64,000 nt of DNA from Leifsonia poae. Its GTDB lineage: Bacteria > Actinomycetota > Actinomycetes > Actinomycetales > Microbacteriaceae. Positions within the stretch are counted from its first letter, which is position 1. Every line of letters begins with the position of its first letter. Of the stretch, positions 16,663 through 24,938 are shown piece after piece. Made by a program: the position numbers and the translations under genes. Below the pieces are notes generated by a model. That model did not search any database. It had not been told where the DNA came from and saw only the letters and a program-made list of their open reading frames with translations. Where the stretch lies: NCBI RefSeq assembly GCF_020009625.1, contig NZ_JAIHLP010000002.1, forward strand, positions 744,001-808,000. The letters run 5' to 3'.

Positions 16663-17933
16663 CGTTCTCCCCCTTCGAGATCGAGGAAGCCGAGCTGTTT
16701 GCGGATGAGCATCATCTGCTCATAGTTCACGATCATCGTCTTGGTGCCGCGGGACGGCTTCGGCAGCGACAGGAACGCCGCCAGGGCAGGGCGCAGCTCG
16801 GGCACGACCGAGCCGACGGGGATCCCCGCGTAACCGAAGCGGGTGGCGAACTGCCACGCCTTCGTTCCCGAGACCATGTCGACGTGCTCGATCGACGAAA
16901 AGTCGATGTCGTAGATCCACGACGGGTCCGGTGTTCCCTCATCCACGGCCACGAACACCTGCTCAGGCGCTTCGGCCAGGTAGTCGAGATTCAACTGCAG
17001 GCTCGGCGGGTTCTTCATCATGATGATCTCGATGTCCTCATCGCCGACCCGCAGCGTCTCACCGCGGCCGTAGACCGTGCGCAGCGATGACATCGCCCGG
17101 GCGACGGCCTCGCCACGGAAGCGCTCTCCGAGCAGCCTGCGCGCCATGGCGGTCGCGCCGGCCGCGTCGATCGCGTAGTGCAGGCCGCGGGCCGGAAGTG
17201 CGATCTGAACGCTCTCGCCGCCGACGGTCAGGTCGGCGGTGCGGCCGGTGAGCGCGTTCACGGTCACTGTCGGCGCCGGCAAGGCGGCGACGACAGTACG
17301 GGAGAAGTCCTCGACGTTGGCCAGACCGTTCGGCGACGCGTCGATCAGCGCCGGTGCGACGGCGAAGGTCGACACATCGCGTCCCTCGGCCACGAACTCG
17401 GCGCCGATGCCCGACAGGCTGTCGTCGTCGGCGTTCACAACGACGAACTCGGACGACGATGCTCCGATCGATCGGAGCATTCCGACGACACGGGCCGGCT
17501 CGAAGAACCGGTTCAACTGGTCGATCTGCACATTGAGCAGCAGTGAGCCGCGCGGTTTGAGGACCGTCGCCAGGTTCACGCCGTAGGCCTCGTCGACCTC
17601 GATCACGCCGACGTCTCCGCGCACATAGCCGTCGAGGGGCACCGTCGCCAGCAATGCTGACGCGATTCCCTGCGGCAGGTTGCCGCCCGACGGGTTCGTG
17701 AAGACGGTCAGGCCGTGCTCGCGCAGAATGCCGGTGAGCATGTTGGTCGTGGTCGATTTGCCGTTCGAACCGGAGACGAACACCACGCCGAGCGGAAGGC
17801 GCTCGACGGCGCGCTCCAGAAACCTCGGAGCGATCGCGAGGGCGACCCGGCCGGGAACGGCCGAGCCGCCGCCGCGAAGGCGCAGCACCCAGCGGGCGAG
17901 GCGGCCTGCGAGGACCGCCAGCCTGTAGCGCAC
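16659..17933 (-). CDS. murT: MurT-like Mur ligase lacking the zinc ribbon
   Basis: A 424-residue Mur-ligase-family protein with the C-terminal DUF1727 domain. MurT normally activates the alpha-carboxyl of D-Glu in lipid II with ATP so that ammonia from GatD can amidate it. The P-loop is clear (GSNGKSTTT, Lys59), as are IEVDEAYG, NVQIDQLNRF and the C-terminal SWIYDIDF and VSGTKAWQFATRFGYAG. Canonical MurT has a four-cysteine ribbon in its central domain. Here I find no cysteine anywhere in the protein, and the corresponding stretch (about 185-245) has no CPxCG pairs. Together with the Cys loss in GatD this suggests a changed reaction. The gene sits 9 nt downstream of sigA on the same strand. 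Confidence 0.88.
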   Translation of the reverse strand: MRYRLAVLAGRLARWVLRLRGGGSAVPGRVALAIAPRFLERAVERLPLGVVFVSGSNGKSTTTNMLTGILREHGLTVFTNPSGGNLPQGIASALLATVPLDGYVRGDVGVIEVDEAYGVNLATVLKPRGSLLLNVQIDQLNRFFEPARVVGMLRSIGASSSEFVVVNADDDSLSGIGAEFVAEGRDVSTFAVAPALIDASPNGLANVEDFSRTVVAALPAPTVTVNALTGRTADLTVGGESVQIALPARGLHYAIDAAGATAMARRLLGERFRGEAVARAMSSLRTVYGRGETLRVGDEDIEIIMMKNPPSLQLNLDYLAEAPEQVFVAVDEGTPDPSWIYDIDFSSIEHVDMVSGTKAWQFATRFGYAGIPVGSVVPELRPALAAFLSLPKPSRGTKTMIVNYEQMMLIRKQLGFLDLEGGER

Positions 17934-17942
17934 GCGCGCGGC

Positions 17943-19229
17943 CTACTCGAGGTAGTCGCGCAGCGACTGCGAGCGGGACGGGTGGCGAAGCTTCGCCATC
18001 GTCTTCGACTCGATTTGGCGGATGCGCTCACGCGTCACACCGAACGTGTCACCGATCTGGTCGAGGGTCTTCGGCATGCCGTCGCCGAGCCCGAAACGCA
18101 TCCGGATCACGCCGGCCTCGCGCTCCGAGAGCGAGTCGAGCAGGCTCTCCAGCTGCTTCTGCAGCATCGTGAAGCCCACCGCGTCGGCCGGGACGACCGC
18201 CTCGGTGTCCTCGATGAGGTCACCGAACTCGCTGTCGCCATCTTCGCCGAGGGGCGTGTGAAGGGAGATCGGTTCGCGGCCGTACTTCTGCACCTCGATG
18301 ACCTTCTCGGGGGTCATGTCGAGCTCGCGGCTCAGCTCCTCGGGCGTGGGCTCGCGGCCCAGGTCCTGCAGCATCTGTCGCTGTACGCGGGCCAGCTTGT
18401 TGATGACCTCGACCATGTGCACGGGGATGCGGATGGTGCGCGCCTGGTCGGCCATCGCGCGAGTGATCGCCTGACGGATCCACCAGGTGGCGTAAGTCGA
18501 GAACTTGAAGCCCTTGGTGTAGTCGAACTTCTCGACCGCGCGGATGAGGCCCAGGTTGCCTTCCTGGATGAGGTCGAGGAACTGCATGCCACGACCGGTG
18601 TAGCGCTTGGCGAGCGAGACCACGAGACGGAGGTTCGCGCCGAGCAGGTGGCTCTTGGCACGCTGACCGTCGCGGGCCACCCAGCGAAGCTCGCGCTCGA
18701 GCTCCTTGGGCATGTTCGTCGCGTTCGCGAGCTTGTCCTCGGCGAAGAGTCCCGCCTCGATGCGCATCGCGAGCTCGACCTCTTCGGCCGCGTTCAGAAG
18801 CGCGACCTTGCCGATCTGCTTCAGGTAGTCCTTGACCGGGTCGGCCGTCGCACCGGTGATCGCGGTCGAGTAGACCGGGATGTCGTCGTCTTCGTCGACG
18901 GCGCGCAGCACGAGCGCGCCGGTGGGGAGCGGCTCCTCCGCTACGGCGGTCTTCTCGGTGTCGTCGTCGGACTTGGCCTCGTCCGTCTCGGTCTCGTCTG
19001 TCTCGGCGTCGTCGACGACGACATCCTCTTCTTCGGCCTCGACGGCCTCGTCTTCGCCGATCTCGTCGTCGCTCTTCTTGGCGCGGCCCTTGGGCTTTGC
19101 CGCCGCCTTCTTGACCGGCGCGGCTTTCTTCGCTGCCGGCTTGGCCTTCGCAACCGCGGTCGCGGTCGACTCCTCGGGGTCTGCGACGGCCACGGCCGTC
19201 TTGACGGTTCCTGCTGCACGGGTTGCCAT
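17943..19229 (-). CDS. sigA: Primary RNA polymerase sigma factor
   Basis: Housekeeping sigma-70 factor, 428 residues from the ATG at 19229 (AAAGGTG upstream at 6 nt). The N-terminal 140 residues are low-complexity, first Lys/Ala-rich ([14 protein letters not shown]) and then acidic ([21 protein letters not shown]), as in other actinobacterial SigA proteins. Region 1.2 begins at [16 protein letters not shown]. Region 2 has [19 protein letters not shown] and [16 protein letters not shown] for -10 recognition. Region 4 ends in [20 protein letters not shown] for -35 recognition. The same-strand murT-gatD pair begins 9 nt downstream, so read-through is possible. Confidence 0.97.
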   Translation of the reverse strand: MATRAAGTVKTAVAVADPEESTATAVAKAKPAAKKAAPVKKAAAKPKGRAKKSDDEIGEDEAVEAEEEDVVVDDAETDETETDEAKSDDDTEKTAVAEEPLPTGALVLRAVDEDDDIPVYSTAITGATADPVKDYLKQIGKVALLNAAEEVELAMRIEAGLFAEDKLANATNMPKELERELRWVARDGQRAKSHLLGANLRLVVSLAKRYTGRGMQFLDLIQEGNLGLIRAVEKFDYTKGFKFSTYATWWIRQAITRAMADQARTIRIPVHMVEVINKLARVQRQMLQDLGREPTPEELSRELDMTPEKVIEVQKYGREPISLHTPLGEDGDSEFGDLIEDTEAVVPADAVGFTMLQKQLESLLDSLSEREAGVIRMRFGLGDGMPKTLDQIGDTFGVTRERIRQIESKTMAKLRHPSRSQSLRDYLE

Positions 19230-19307
19230 GTGAACACCTTTCATACCAAGCGGAGGGCCGAGTTCTGTTGCGCCTGGGCCTGGCTCAGGTTGCGTGCGGA
19301 CATTACT

Positions 19308-19333
19308 AAGACCCATGTCAAGTCCTGGGTCTT
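19308..19333. promoter_or_regulatory. Hairpin with embedded TTGACA upstream of sigA
   Basis: AAGACCCA and TGGGTCTT form a perfect 8-bp stem around a 10-nt loop, 79-104 nt upstream of the sigA ATG. On the minus strand the loop and stem contain CTTGACA, a -35 consensus, but I find no good -10 at 16-18 nt. A second TTGACA lies at 19389-19384 with the same limitation. The 239-nt gap 19230-19468 probably holds the sigA promoters, but I cannot fix them. Confidence 0.3.
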
Positions 19334-19421
19334 TCGCCGGGCATCCGAAGATGCACCGACCCCTGGATATGAACGGGTCCGATTGTCAATTATTGCACGT
19401 TTCGAGCGAGCCCCCTTACCA

Positions 19422-19439
19422 CCGTCCCCGTGGGGACGG
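19422..19439 (-). terminator. GC-rich hairpin after the MFS gene
   Basis: CCGTCCCC and GGGGACGG make a compact stem (7 bp with a 4-nt loop) 30 nt past the stop of the minus-strand MFS gene. There is no U tract on either strand, so it could be a non-canonical terminator of the kind common in high-GC actinobacteria, or only an mRNA 3' stabiliser. Confidence 0.35.
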
Positions 19440-19468
19440 CCGGTTGCGCCTCGTGTCGCCTCGGCGCG

Positions 19469-20839
19469 TCAGCGGGCTGAACGGTGCCCGCGGATCCTCC
19501 ACGCTTCCACAAGTGCAACCCAGAGCGGGGCCACTTCTATTCCCTCATCCTCCGACAACCGCCGCCGGGTGCGCCGCCGTGCGTGCACCAGGAACCCGAC
19601 GCCGATCCCGACGATCAGATACTGCACCGCGAATGCCCACCGGAAGGAATCGAATGCGTAGAGGTCGGAAGCTCCACCGGCCGCGACATGCAGCGAGTTC
19701 TCGGTGTCGAGCGTGACCCCGATGAGGAACATCATCACGAAGCTGGCGAGGAATCCGCCGACGTTGACGATTCCGTTCGCCGAGCCGAGGCTCCGCAACG
19801 GGTTGAACGTGCGAGCGAAGTCGAATCCGATCAGCGAGCCGGGGCCGCCGATGCCGATGACCACGAGCAGCACGATCAGCATCCAGAACGGAGGCACGCC
19901 CGGCCACAGCAGCAGAACCGCCCAGGTCACGCCCATCAGTGCCACGATCCCGAGCACCAGGTTGCTTCGCCGCAGCGGGAAGCGAGCCGTGAGAAGTCCC
20001 AGGATCGGACCCGAGATGAGGCCCGCCGCCACGGAGACGATCAACAGCCCCGACGCCTCGGCCGCATCGACCCCCAACGCGTAGACCATGAACGGCAGAC
20101 CCCACATCAGGCTGAAGACGGTGCCGGAGGACTGCGTCACGAAATGCGACCAGAACCCCAGCTGGGTTCCCGGCCGCGCCAGACTGACCCGCAGCTGCCG
20201 CATCGACTCCCCCCAGGTGGCGGGGCGCGGCCCCTCCGTCGAACCGGTCGGCCGATCCTTGATCACGAGGACGATACCGACGAGGGCGACGACCGAGAGG
20301 GATCCCGCACTCAGGAACGCCGTCGTCCAGCCGGATTGGTGGAGCAGCATCGCGAAGGGGATCGCCGAGAGCACCTGCCCGAGCTGACCGATGTTGCCGA
20401 TCCACTGGGACAGCTGCGGCACGATGCGGCCGCGGAACCATGAATTGGTCAAGCGCATCAGCGAAGTGAAGACCGTTGCATCGCCGGCGCCGACGAGGAT
20501 GCGCCCCAGGATGGCGATCCCGATCGTCGGCGCGAACGCGACGGTCACCTGTCCGGCGATCATGAGCGCGGTGCCCACCATCATCAGCGAACGCGACCCG
20601 ACGCGATCGATCAGCACCCCCACCGGGATCTGCATGGCTGCGTAGACGACGAGCTGAACGACCGCGAGAGTCGAGAGCACGGACGCGTTGACGTGGAACC
20701 GCTCGGTGGCGGCGACCCCGGCCACACCGATGGTGGTGCGCTGTGTCACGGCGACCAGGTATGCGAAGACGCCGATCCCGTAGATCAGCCAGGATCGACG
20801 CGAATTCACCTCACCAGCGTATCGCCCCGGCCAAGCCAT
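19469..20839 (-). CDS. MFS transporter, 12 membrane segments
   Basis: A 456-residue major facilitator superfamily protein. The first membrane segment begins at SWLIYGIGVFAYLVAVTQRT, and the family loop motif appears as GVLIDRVGSRSLMMVG between helices 2 and 3. The N-terminal half then shows LGRILVGAGDATVFTSLMRL. A hydrophilic loop of about 30 residues divides the two halves. The general shape resembles nitrate/nitrite or sugar-phosphate antiporter relatives, but I cannot name the substrate. The start could be the ATG at 20839 or the GTG at 20809, which begins VNSRRSW right before the first helix. Confidence 0.82.
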   Translation of the reverse strand: MAWPGRYAGEVNSRRSWLIYGIGVFAYLVAVTQRTTIGVAGVAATERFHVNASVLSTLAVVQLVVYAAMQIPVGVLIDRVGSRSLMMVGTALMIAGQVTVAFAPTIGIAILGRILVGAGDATVFTSLMRLTNSWFRGRIVPQLSQWIGNIGQLGQVLSAIPFAMLLHQSGWTTAFLSAGSLSVVALVGIVLVIKDRPTGSTEGPRPATWGESMRQLRVSLARPGTQLGFWSHFVTQSSGTVFSLMWGLPFMVYALGVDAAEASGLLIVSVAAGLISGPILGLLTARFPLRRSNLVLGIVALMGVTWAVLLLWPGVPPFWMLIVLLVVIGIGGPGSLIGFDFARTFNPLRSLGSANGIVNVGGFLASFVMMFLIGVTLDTENSLHVAAGGASDLYAFDSFRWAFAVQYLIVGIGVGFLVHARRRTRRRLSEDEGIEVAPLWVALVEAWRIRGHRSAR

Positions 20840-20863
20840 CCCTCGGCTCGGCCTCCGCGCCGA

Positions 20864-21796
20864 TCAGGACGAGGTGGGCCCGGTGTCGTCGTCGCCGTGG
20901 CGCCGGAACGCCAGGAAGTTCTCCAGCTCGGCGGCGATCTCATCGGCCGAGGGGAGTTCGCCGTCCTGGTCGGTGAGCGGCGACCGGAGTTGGTTGTCCT
21001 CCATATAGCTGTCGTGGCGCTCCTCGAGCGTGCCGACCAGCCGGCCGAGCTCGGCGTTCGACGCCACCTGCTCGTCGATGTTCGCGATGAACTCGCGATC
21101 CTCCTGACGCAGACGGTCGGTCGGGAAGATGAGGCCCGTCGCGGCGCTGATGCTGTCGAGCGCGGTGATTGCGGCCGCCGGATACTCGGTGTCGGCCAGG
21201 TAGTGCGGTATGAGCAGGATGAACCCTGCGATCGGGTACGTCATCTGCTGCAGACGGAACTCCAGCAGGTGCAGGGCGTTCGCCGGCACTTGCGTGTGCG
21301 GCCGCCAGATCGACATCGACTCGATCAGCTCCGCGCGGTTGCCGCTCACCGTGACCCCGATCGGACGCGTGTGCGGCACGGGCATCGGGATGGCGTGCAC
21401 CCAGGTGACCGACTTGACCTTGAGCCGGTCGATGAGCCCGAGCACCGCTTGCGTGAATCGCTCCCATTGGAAGTCGGGCTCGAAGCCGGAAAGAAGCAGG
21501 AACGGCTGGCGGAGTTCGTCGTAGGCGAGGTACAGCTTGAGCGTGGCCGGCTGGTAGTCGGTCAGGTGGTCCTGATCGAAGTAGATGATCGGCCGACGGG
21601 CCCGGTAGTCGAGCAGGATGTCGGTGTCGAAGGTCGCGACGACCTCGGTGTCGAGCGTGCCGAGCAGGTAGGTGCCGAGCTGGCTGACACCGGAACCCGC
21701 ATCCGCGAAGCCGGTGAGGCCGGCAACCAGGTTCAGCCCTTCCGGGACCTCGGAGAGGGCCGGACCGAGCTCGTACAGTTCGCCTGGATCGTGCAT
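20864..21796 (-). CDS. PAC2 family protein
   Basis: A 310-residue cytosolic protein of the PAC2 family, related to archaeal and eukaryotic proteasome-assembly chaperones and common in actinobacteria near sigA. The domain spans about residues 15-250: GLNLVAGLTGFADAGSGVSQ, RRPIIYFDQDHL, FLLLSGFEPDFQWERF and SVTWVHAIPMPVPHTRP. The last 50 residues are acidic and hydrophilic (LTDQDGELPSADEIAAELE). No catalytic residues are obvious, and a chaperone-like role is only inferred. TAAGGT ends 6 nt before the ATG, which suggests a leaderless mRNA. It diverges from pepA. Confidence 0.86.
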   Translation of the reverse strand: MHDPGELYELGPALSEVPEGLNLVAGLTGFADAGSGVSQLGTYLLGTLDTEVVATFDTDILLDYRARRPIIYFDQDHLTDYQPATLKLYLAYDELRQPFLLLSGFEPDFQWERFTQAVLGLIDRLKVKSVTWVHAIPMPVPHTRPIGVTVSGNRAELIESMSIWRPHTQVPANALHLLEFRLQQMTYPIAGFILLIPHYLADTEYPAAAITALDSISAATGLIFPTDRLRQEDREFIANIDEQVASNAELGRLVGTLEERHDSYMEDNQLRSPLTDQDGELPSADEIAAELENFLAFRRHGDDDTGPTSS

Positions 21797-21802
21797 GGTT
21801 AA

Positions 21803-21808
21803 ACCTTA
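21803..21808 (-). promoter_or_regulatory. -10 box of the PAC2 gene
   Basis: TAAGGT on the minus strand ends 6 nt before the ATG, with no ribosome-binding site between them. This is consistent with a leaderless transcript. Confidence 0.4.
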
Positions 21809-21893
21809 GGCCGACCCTCGCGCGGGAACGCCGGGAACCGGCTGCGAACGCACACGCCCACAGCGAACAGGCAGCGGGATGCGAGGAGAAGAC

Positions 21894-21899
21894 TAGATT
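21894..21899 (+). promoter_or_regulatory. -10 box of pepA
   Basis: TAGATT is followed by 7 nt and the pepA ATG, so transcription should start at or next to the start codon. A purine-rich GAGGAGAA lies upstream of the box, outside the predicted mRNA. The -35 region is poor. Confidence 0.5.
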
Positions 21900-21906
21900 C
21901 GAAAGC

Positions 21907-23394
21907 ATGACGGTTCCTTCCCTCTCGCTCTCGTCCGCATCCGCCCCCTCTTCCCGTGCCGACGTCGTCCTGATCGGCGCCCGCGTCTCTGACGGCCGGG
22001 CGACGCTCTTCGCCGTCGACGGTTTCGACCGGATCGCTGCGCAGCTCGAAGCGATCGGCTTCGGCGGGGGAAAGGACGAGCTCGTGCGCCTGCCGGGCGC
22101 CGACGACGGACCGTCGATCGCGGTCATCGGTGTCCCCGACGATCCCGACGCGGATGCGCTCCGCTACGCCGCGGGCAGCGGTATCCGCCAACTCGCCGGA
22201 ACCGCCGCCGTCACGATCGCCTTCCCGGTTCGCGGTGACGAGAAACTGGCCGCCATACTCGAAGGGGCTGCGCTCGGCTCCTACGCATTCACGGCCTACC
22301 GAGAGGCGTCGAAAGACGGCGCGCGTACCCCGGTGGCGACCGTCGAGGTGCTCGGAGCTTCGTCCGACGATGCCGCGACCGTCTCCAGGGCGACCGCTCT
22401 CGCCGAGGCCGCAGCGCTGGTCAAAGACCTCGTGAACACGCCCCCGCTCGACCTCTACCCCGAGACCTTCGCCCGGGCGGCCCGCGAGGAGGCCGCCGGT
22501 CTGCCCGTCGAGGTCACGGTCTGGGACGAGAAAGAGCTTGCAGAACAGGGCTTCGGCGGCATCCTCGGTGTCGGCCAGGGGTCGGCCCGGCCACCGCGCC
22601 TGGTCAAGGTGAGCTACTCCCCCGCCGGAGCCGCCCGTCACCTCGCCCTGGTGGGCAAAGGCATCACCTTCGACACCGGCGGTCTCTCGCTCAAACCTCC
22701 GACCGGGATGGTCGGGATGAAATACGACATGACCGGAGCCGCGACAGTGCTCGCCGTCACTCTCGCCGCCGCCCGCCTCGCGCTTCCCGTGAGGGTCACG
22801 GCGTGGCTCTGCATCGCCGAGAACATGCCGTCGGGGTCGGCCATCCGCCCCAACGATGTGCTGCGCGTCCGTGGCGGCCGCACCGTCGAGGTCTTGAACA
22901 CCGACGCCGAAGGGCGTCTCGTCATGGCCGACGGCCTCGCCGCCGCCAGCGAAGAGCACCCGGATGCGATCATCGACGTCGCGACACTCACCGGCGCCGC
23001 GATGGTGGCGCTCGGAACGCGCTACGCCGCCGTCATGGGAGACGACGACCTCGTCGCCCGTGTGCTCGACGCAGCGAAAGCCAGCGGGGAACTGCTCTGG
23101 CCGATGCCCCTTCCGGGCGAGCTGCGCGCCACGATCAACTCCGACGTCGCCGACATCGCCAACGCCAACCCGGGAAACACCGCCGGCGGGATGCTGCTCG
23201 CCGGCGTGTTCCTGCAGGAGTTCGTCGGACGCACAGGAGATGCAGAGGATGCGCCCCGCATCCCCTGGGCGCACCTCGACATCGCCGGACCGGCCAAGGG
23301 GCCGGCCGGGCCGTACGGGTTCACCGGCAAAGGGCCGACCGCCGTCACCGTGCGAGCACTGCTGCGGTTGGCCGAGGACTTTTCCCGACAGTAG
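21907..23394 (+). CDS. pepA: Leucyl aminopeptidase (M17 family)
   Basis: Cytosolic dizinc aminopeptidase, 495 residues, forming hexamers in the family. The N-terminal macro-like domain covers about 1-165. The catalytic domain begins with LVKDLVNTPPLDLYPETFA. The metal and active-site segments are visible: GKGITFDTGGLSLKP (Lys and Asp ligands), MKYDMTGAA, and the signature NTDAEGRLVMADGL. It is the first of two M17 peptidases in the window (see 56634-58154). It stands just upstream of lpd, an order also seen in mycobacteria, where pepB lies near dlaT. Confidence 0.95.
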   Translation: MTVPSLSLSSASAPSSRADVVLIGARVSDGRATLFAVDGFDRIAAQLEAIGFGGGKDELVRLPGADDGPSIAVIGVPDDPDADALRYAAGSGIRQLAGTAAVTIAFPVRGDEKLAAILEGAALGSYAFTAYREASKDGARTPVATVEVLGASSDDAATVSRATALAEAAALVKDLVNTPPLDLYPETFARAAREEAAGLPVEVTVWDEKELAEQGFGGILGVGQGSARPPRLVKVSYSPAGAARHLALVGKGITFDTGGLSLKPPTGMVGMKYDMTGAATVLAVTLAAARLALPVRVTAWLCIAENMPSGSAIRPNDVLRVRGGRTVEVLNTDAEGRLVMADGLAAASEEHPDAIIDVATLTGAAMVALGTRYAAVMGDDDLVARVLDAAKASGELLWPMPLPGELRATINSDVADIANANPGNTAGGMLLAGVFLQEFVGRTGDAEDAPRIPWAHLDIAGPAKGPAGPYGFTGKGPTAVTVRALLRLAEDFSRQ

Positions 23395-23500
23395 TAAGGT
23401 CGTATAGGCGAGAAAATCTTGCCAATCAACGCCTGCCTCCGAGATACACATTCGAGGGCAGAGTCGTGTCACGAATCCTGATGCGCGAGGGAGTAGCTGG

Positions 23501-24873
23501 GTGTCTGAGCAGAACTTTGACATTGTGGTGCTCGGCGGTGGAAGCGGAGGCTACGCAGCAGCACTGCGTGCGGCCGAGCTCGGTTTCACCGTTGGCATGA
23601 TCGAGAAAGACAAGGTCGGAGGCACCTGCCTGCACCGGGGATGCATCCCCACCAAGGCGCTGCTGCACGCAGCGGAGGTGGCCGACTACTCCCGCGAGTC
23701 GTCGAAGTATGGCATCGTCACCGAGTTCAAGGGCATCGACATCAACGGTGTCACGGAGTACCGCCAGGGAATCGTCGCCAAGAAGTACAAGGGACTCCAG
23801 GGCCTCGTGAAGGCCCGGAGCATCACGGTCATCGAGGGCGAGGGTCGTCTGACCTCCCCCACCACTGTGCAGGTCGGCGAAGACACCATCGTCGGCAAGA
23901 ACGTCATCCTGGCGACCGGCTCATACTCTCGCTCGCTCCCCGGCCTCGAGATCGGCGGCCGTGTGATCACCAGCGAGCAGGCCCTCGAGCTCGACTTCGT
24001 TCCGAAGAAGGTTGCGGTGCTCGGCGGTGGCGTCATCGGCGTCGAGTTCGCCAGCGTCTGGAAGTCTTTCGGTGCCGACGTCACGATCATCGAGGCGCTG
24101 CCGCACCTGGTCCCCAATGAGGACGAGACGATCAGCAAGTCGCTGGAGCGGGCCTTCCGCCGCCGCGGCATCGACTACCGTCTCGGCATCCGCTTCGCCG
24201 GCGTGACCCAGAACGAGAACGGCGTCGTCGTCACGCTCGAGAACGGCGACACGGTCGACGCCGAGCTGCTGCTCGTCGCTGTCGGCCGTGGTCCGTCCAC
24301 CGCCAACCTCGGTTACGAAGAGGCGGGCATCACGATGGACCGCGGCTTCGTCATCACGAACGAGCGCCTCGCCACGAGCGTCCCGGGTGTGTACGCCGTC
24401 GGCGACATCGTCCCCGGCCTGCAGCTCGCGCACCGCGGCTTCCAGCAGGGCATCTTCGTCGCGGAGGAGATCGCGGGTCTGAACCCGATCGTCGTCCCCG
24501 ACATCAACATCCCAAGGTCACCTATTGCGACCCGGAGGTCGCCTCGGTCGGCCTCTCCGAGGCGAAGGCCGTCGAGCAGTACGGTGCCGACAAGGTCTCC
24601 AGCTACGACTACAGCCTTGCCGGCAACGGCAAGAGCGAGATCATCGGCACGAGCGGAACCGTCAAGGTCGTTCGCGTCGTCGACGGTCCGGTCGTCGGGG
24701 TACACATGATCGGGGCCCGCGTCGGCGAGCTCATCGGGGAAGCCCAGCTGGCGGTGAACTGGGAAGCGTACCCCGAAGACATCGCCCCGCTCATCCACGC
24801 CCACCCCACGCAGAACGAGGCTCTCGGCGAAGCCTTCCTCTACCTGGCGGGCAAGCCGCTCCACACCCTTTAG
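23501..24873 (+). CDS. lpdA: Dihydrolipoyl dehydrogenase (E3), interrupted by a frameshift
   Basis: Flavin disulfide reductase that reoxidises dihydrolipoyl groups of the pyruvate and 2-oxoglutarate dehydrogenase complexes. From the GTG at 23501 the frame shows the FAD fold (VVLGGGSGGYAAALRAAELG), the redox disulfide GGTCLHRGCIPTKALL, the NAD fold (VLGGGVIGVEFASVWKSFG) and GVYAVGDI. At 24511-24513 one C is missing from a C run: the frame goes astray after NIP. With one base restored the protein continues to the interface domain, ending in HAHPTQNEALGEAFLYLAGKPLHTL at 24873, for a total of 457 residues. The E3 catalytic His-Glu (HAHPTQNE) lies after the break, so the frame matters for function. 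Confidence 0.9.
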
Positions 24874-24938
24874 TCCGTCGATCCCCGACGCGACTGCAAT
24901 AAGCTACTGAACGATCTGGTTTTGAAGGAGACAAGCTC

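Noticed and set aside
19384-19389. TTGACA as the -35 of a sigA promoter
   Set aside because: No acceptable -10 lies 16-18 nt downstream on the minus strand; the best candidate (TCATAT) is only 11 nt away.
24505-24520. Programmed ribosomal slippage in lpdA
   Set aside because: The site is a short C run without a heptameric slippery sequence or evident downstream structure, and the same one-base loss occurs in two unrelated genes, so sequence error is simpler.
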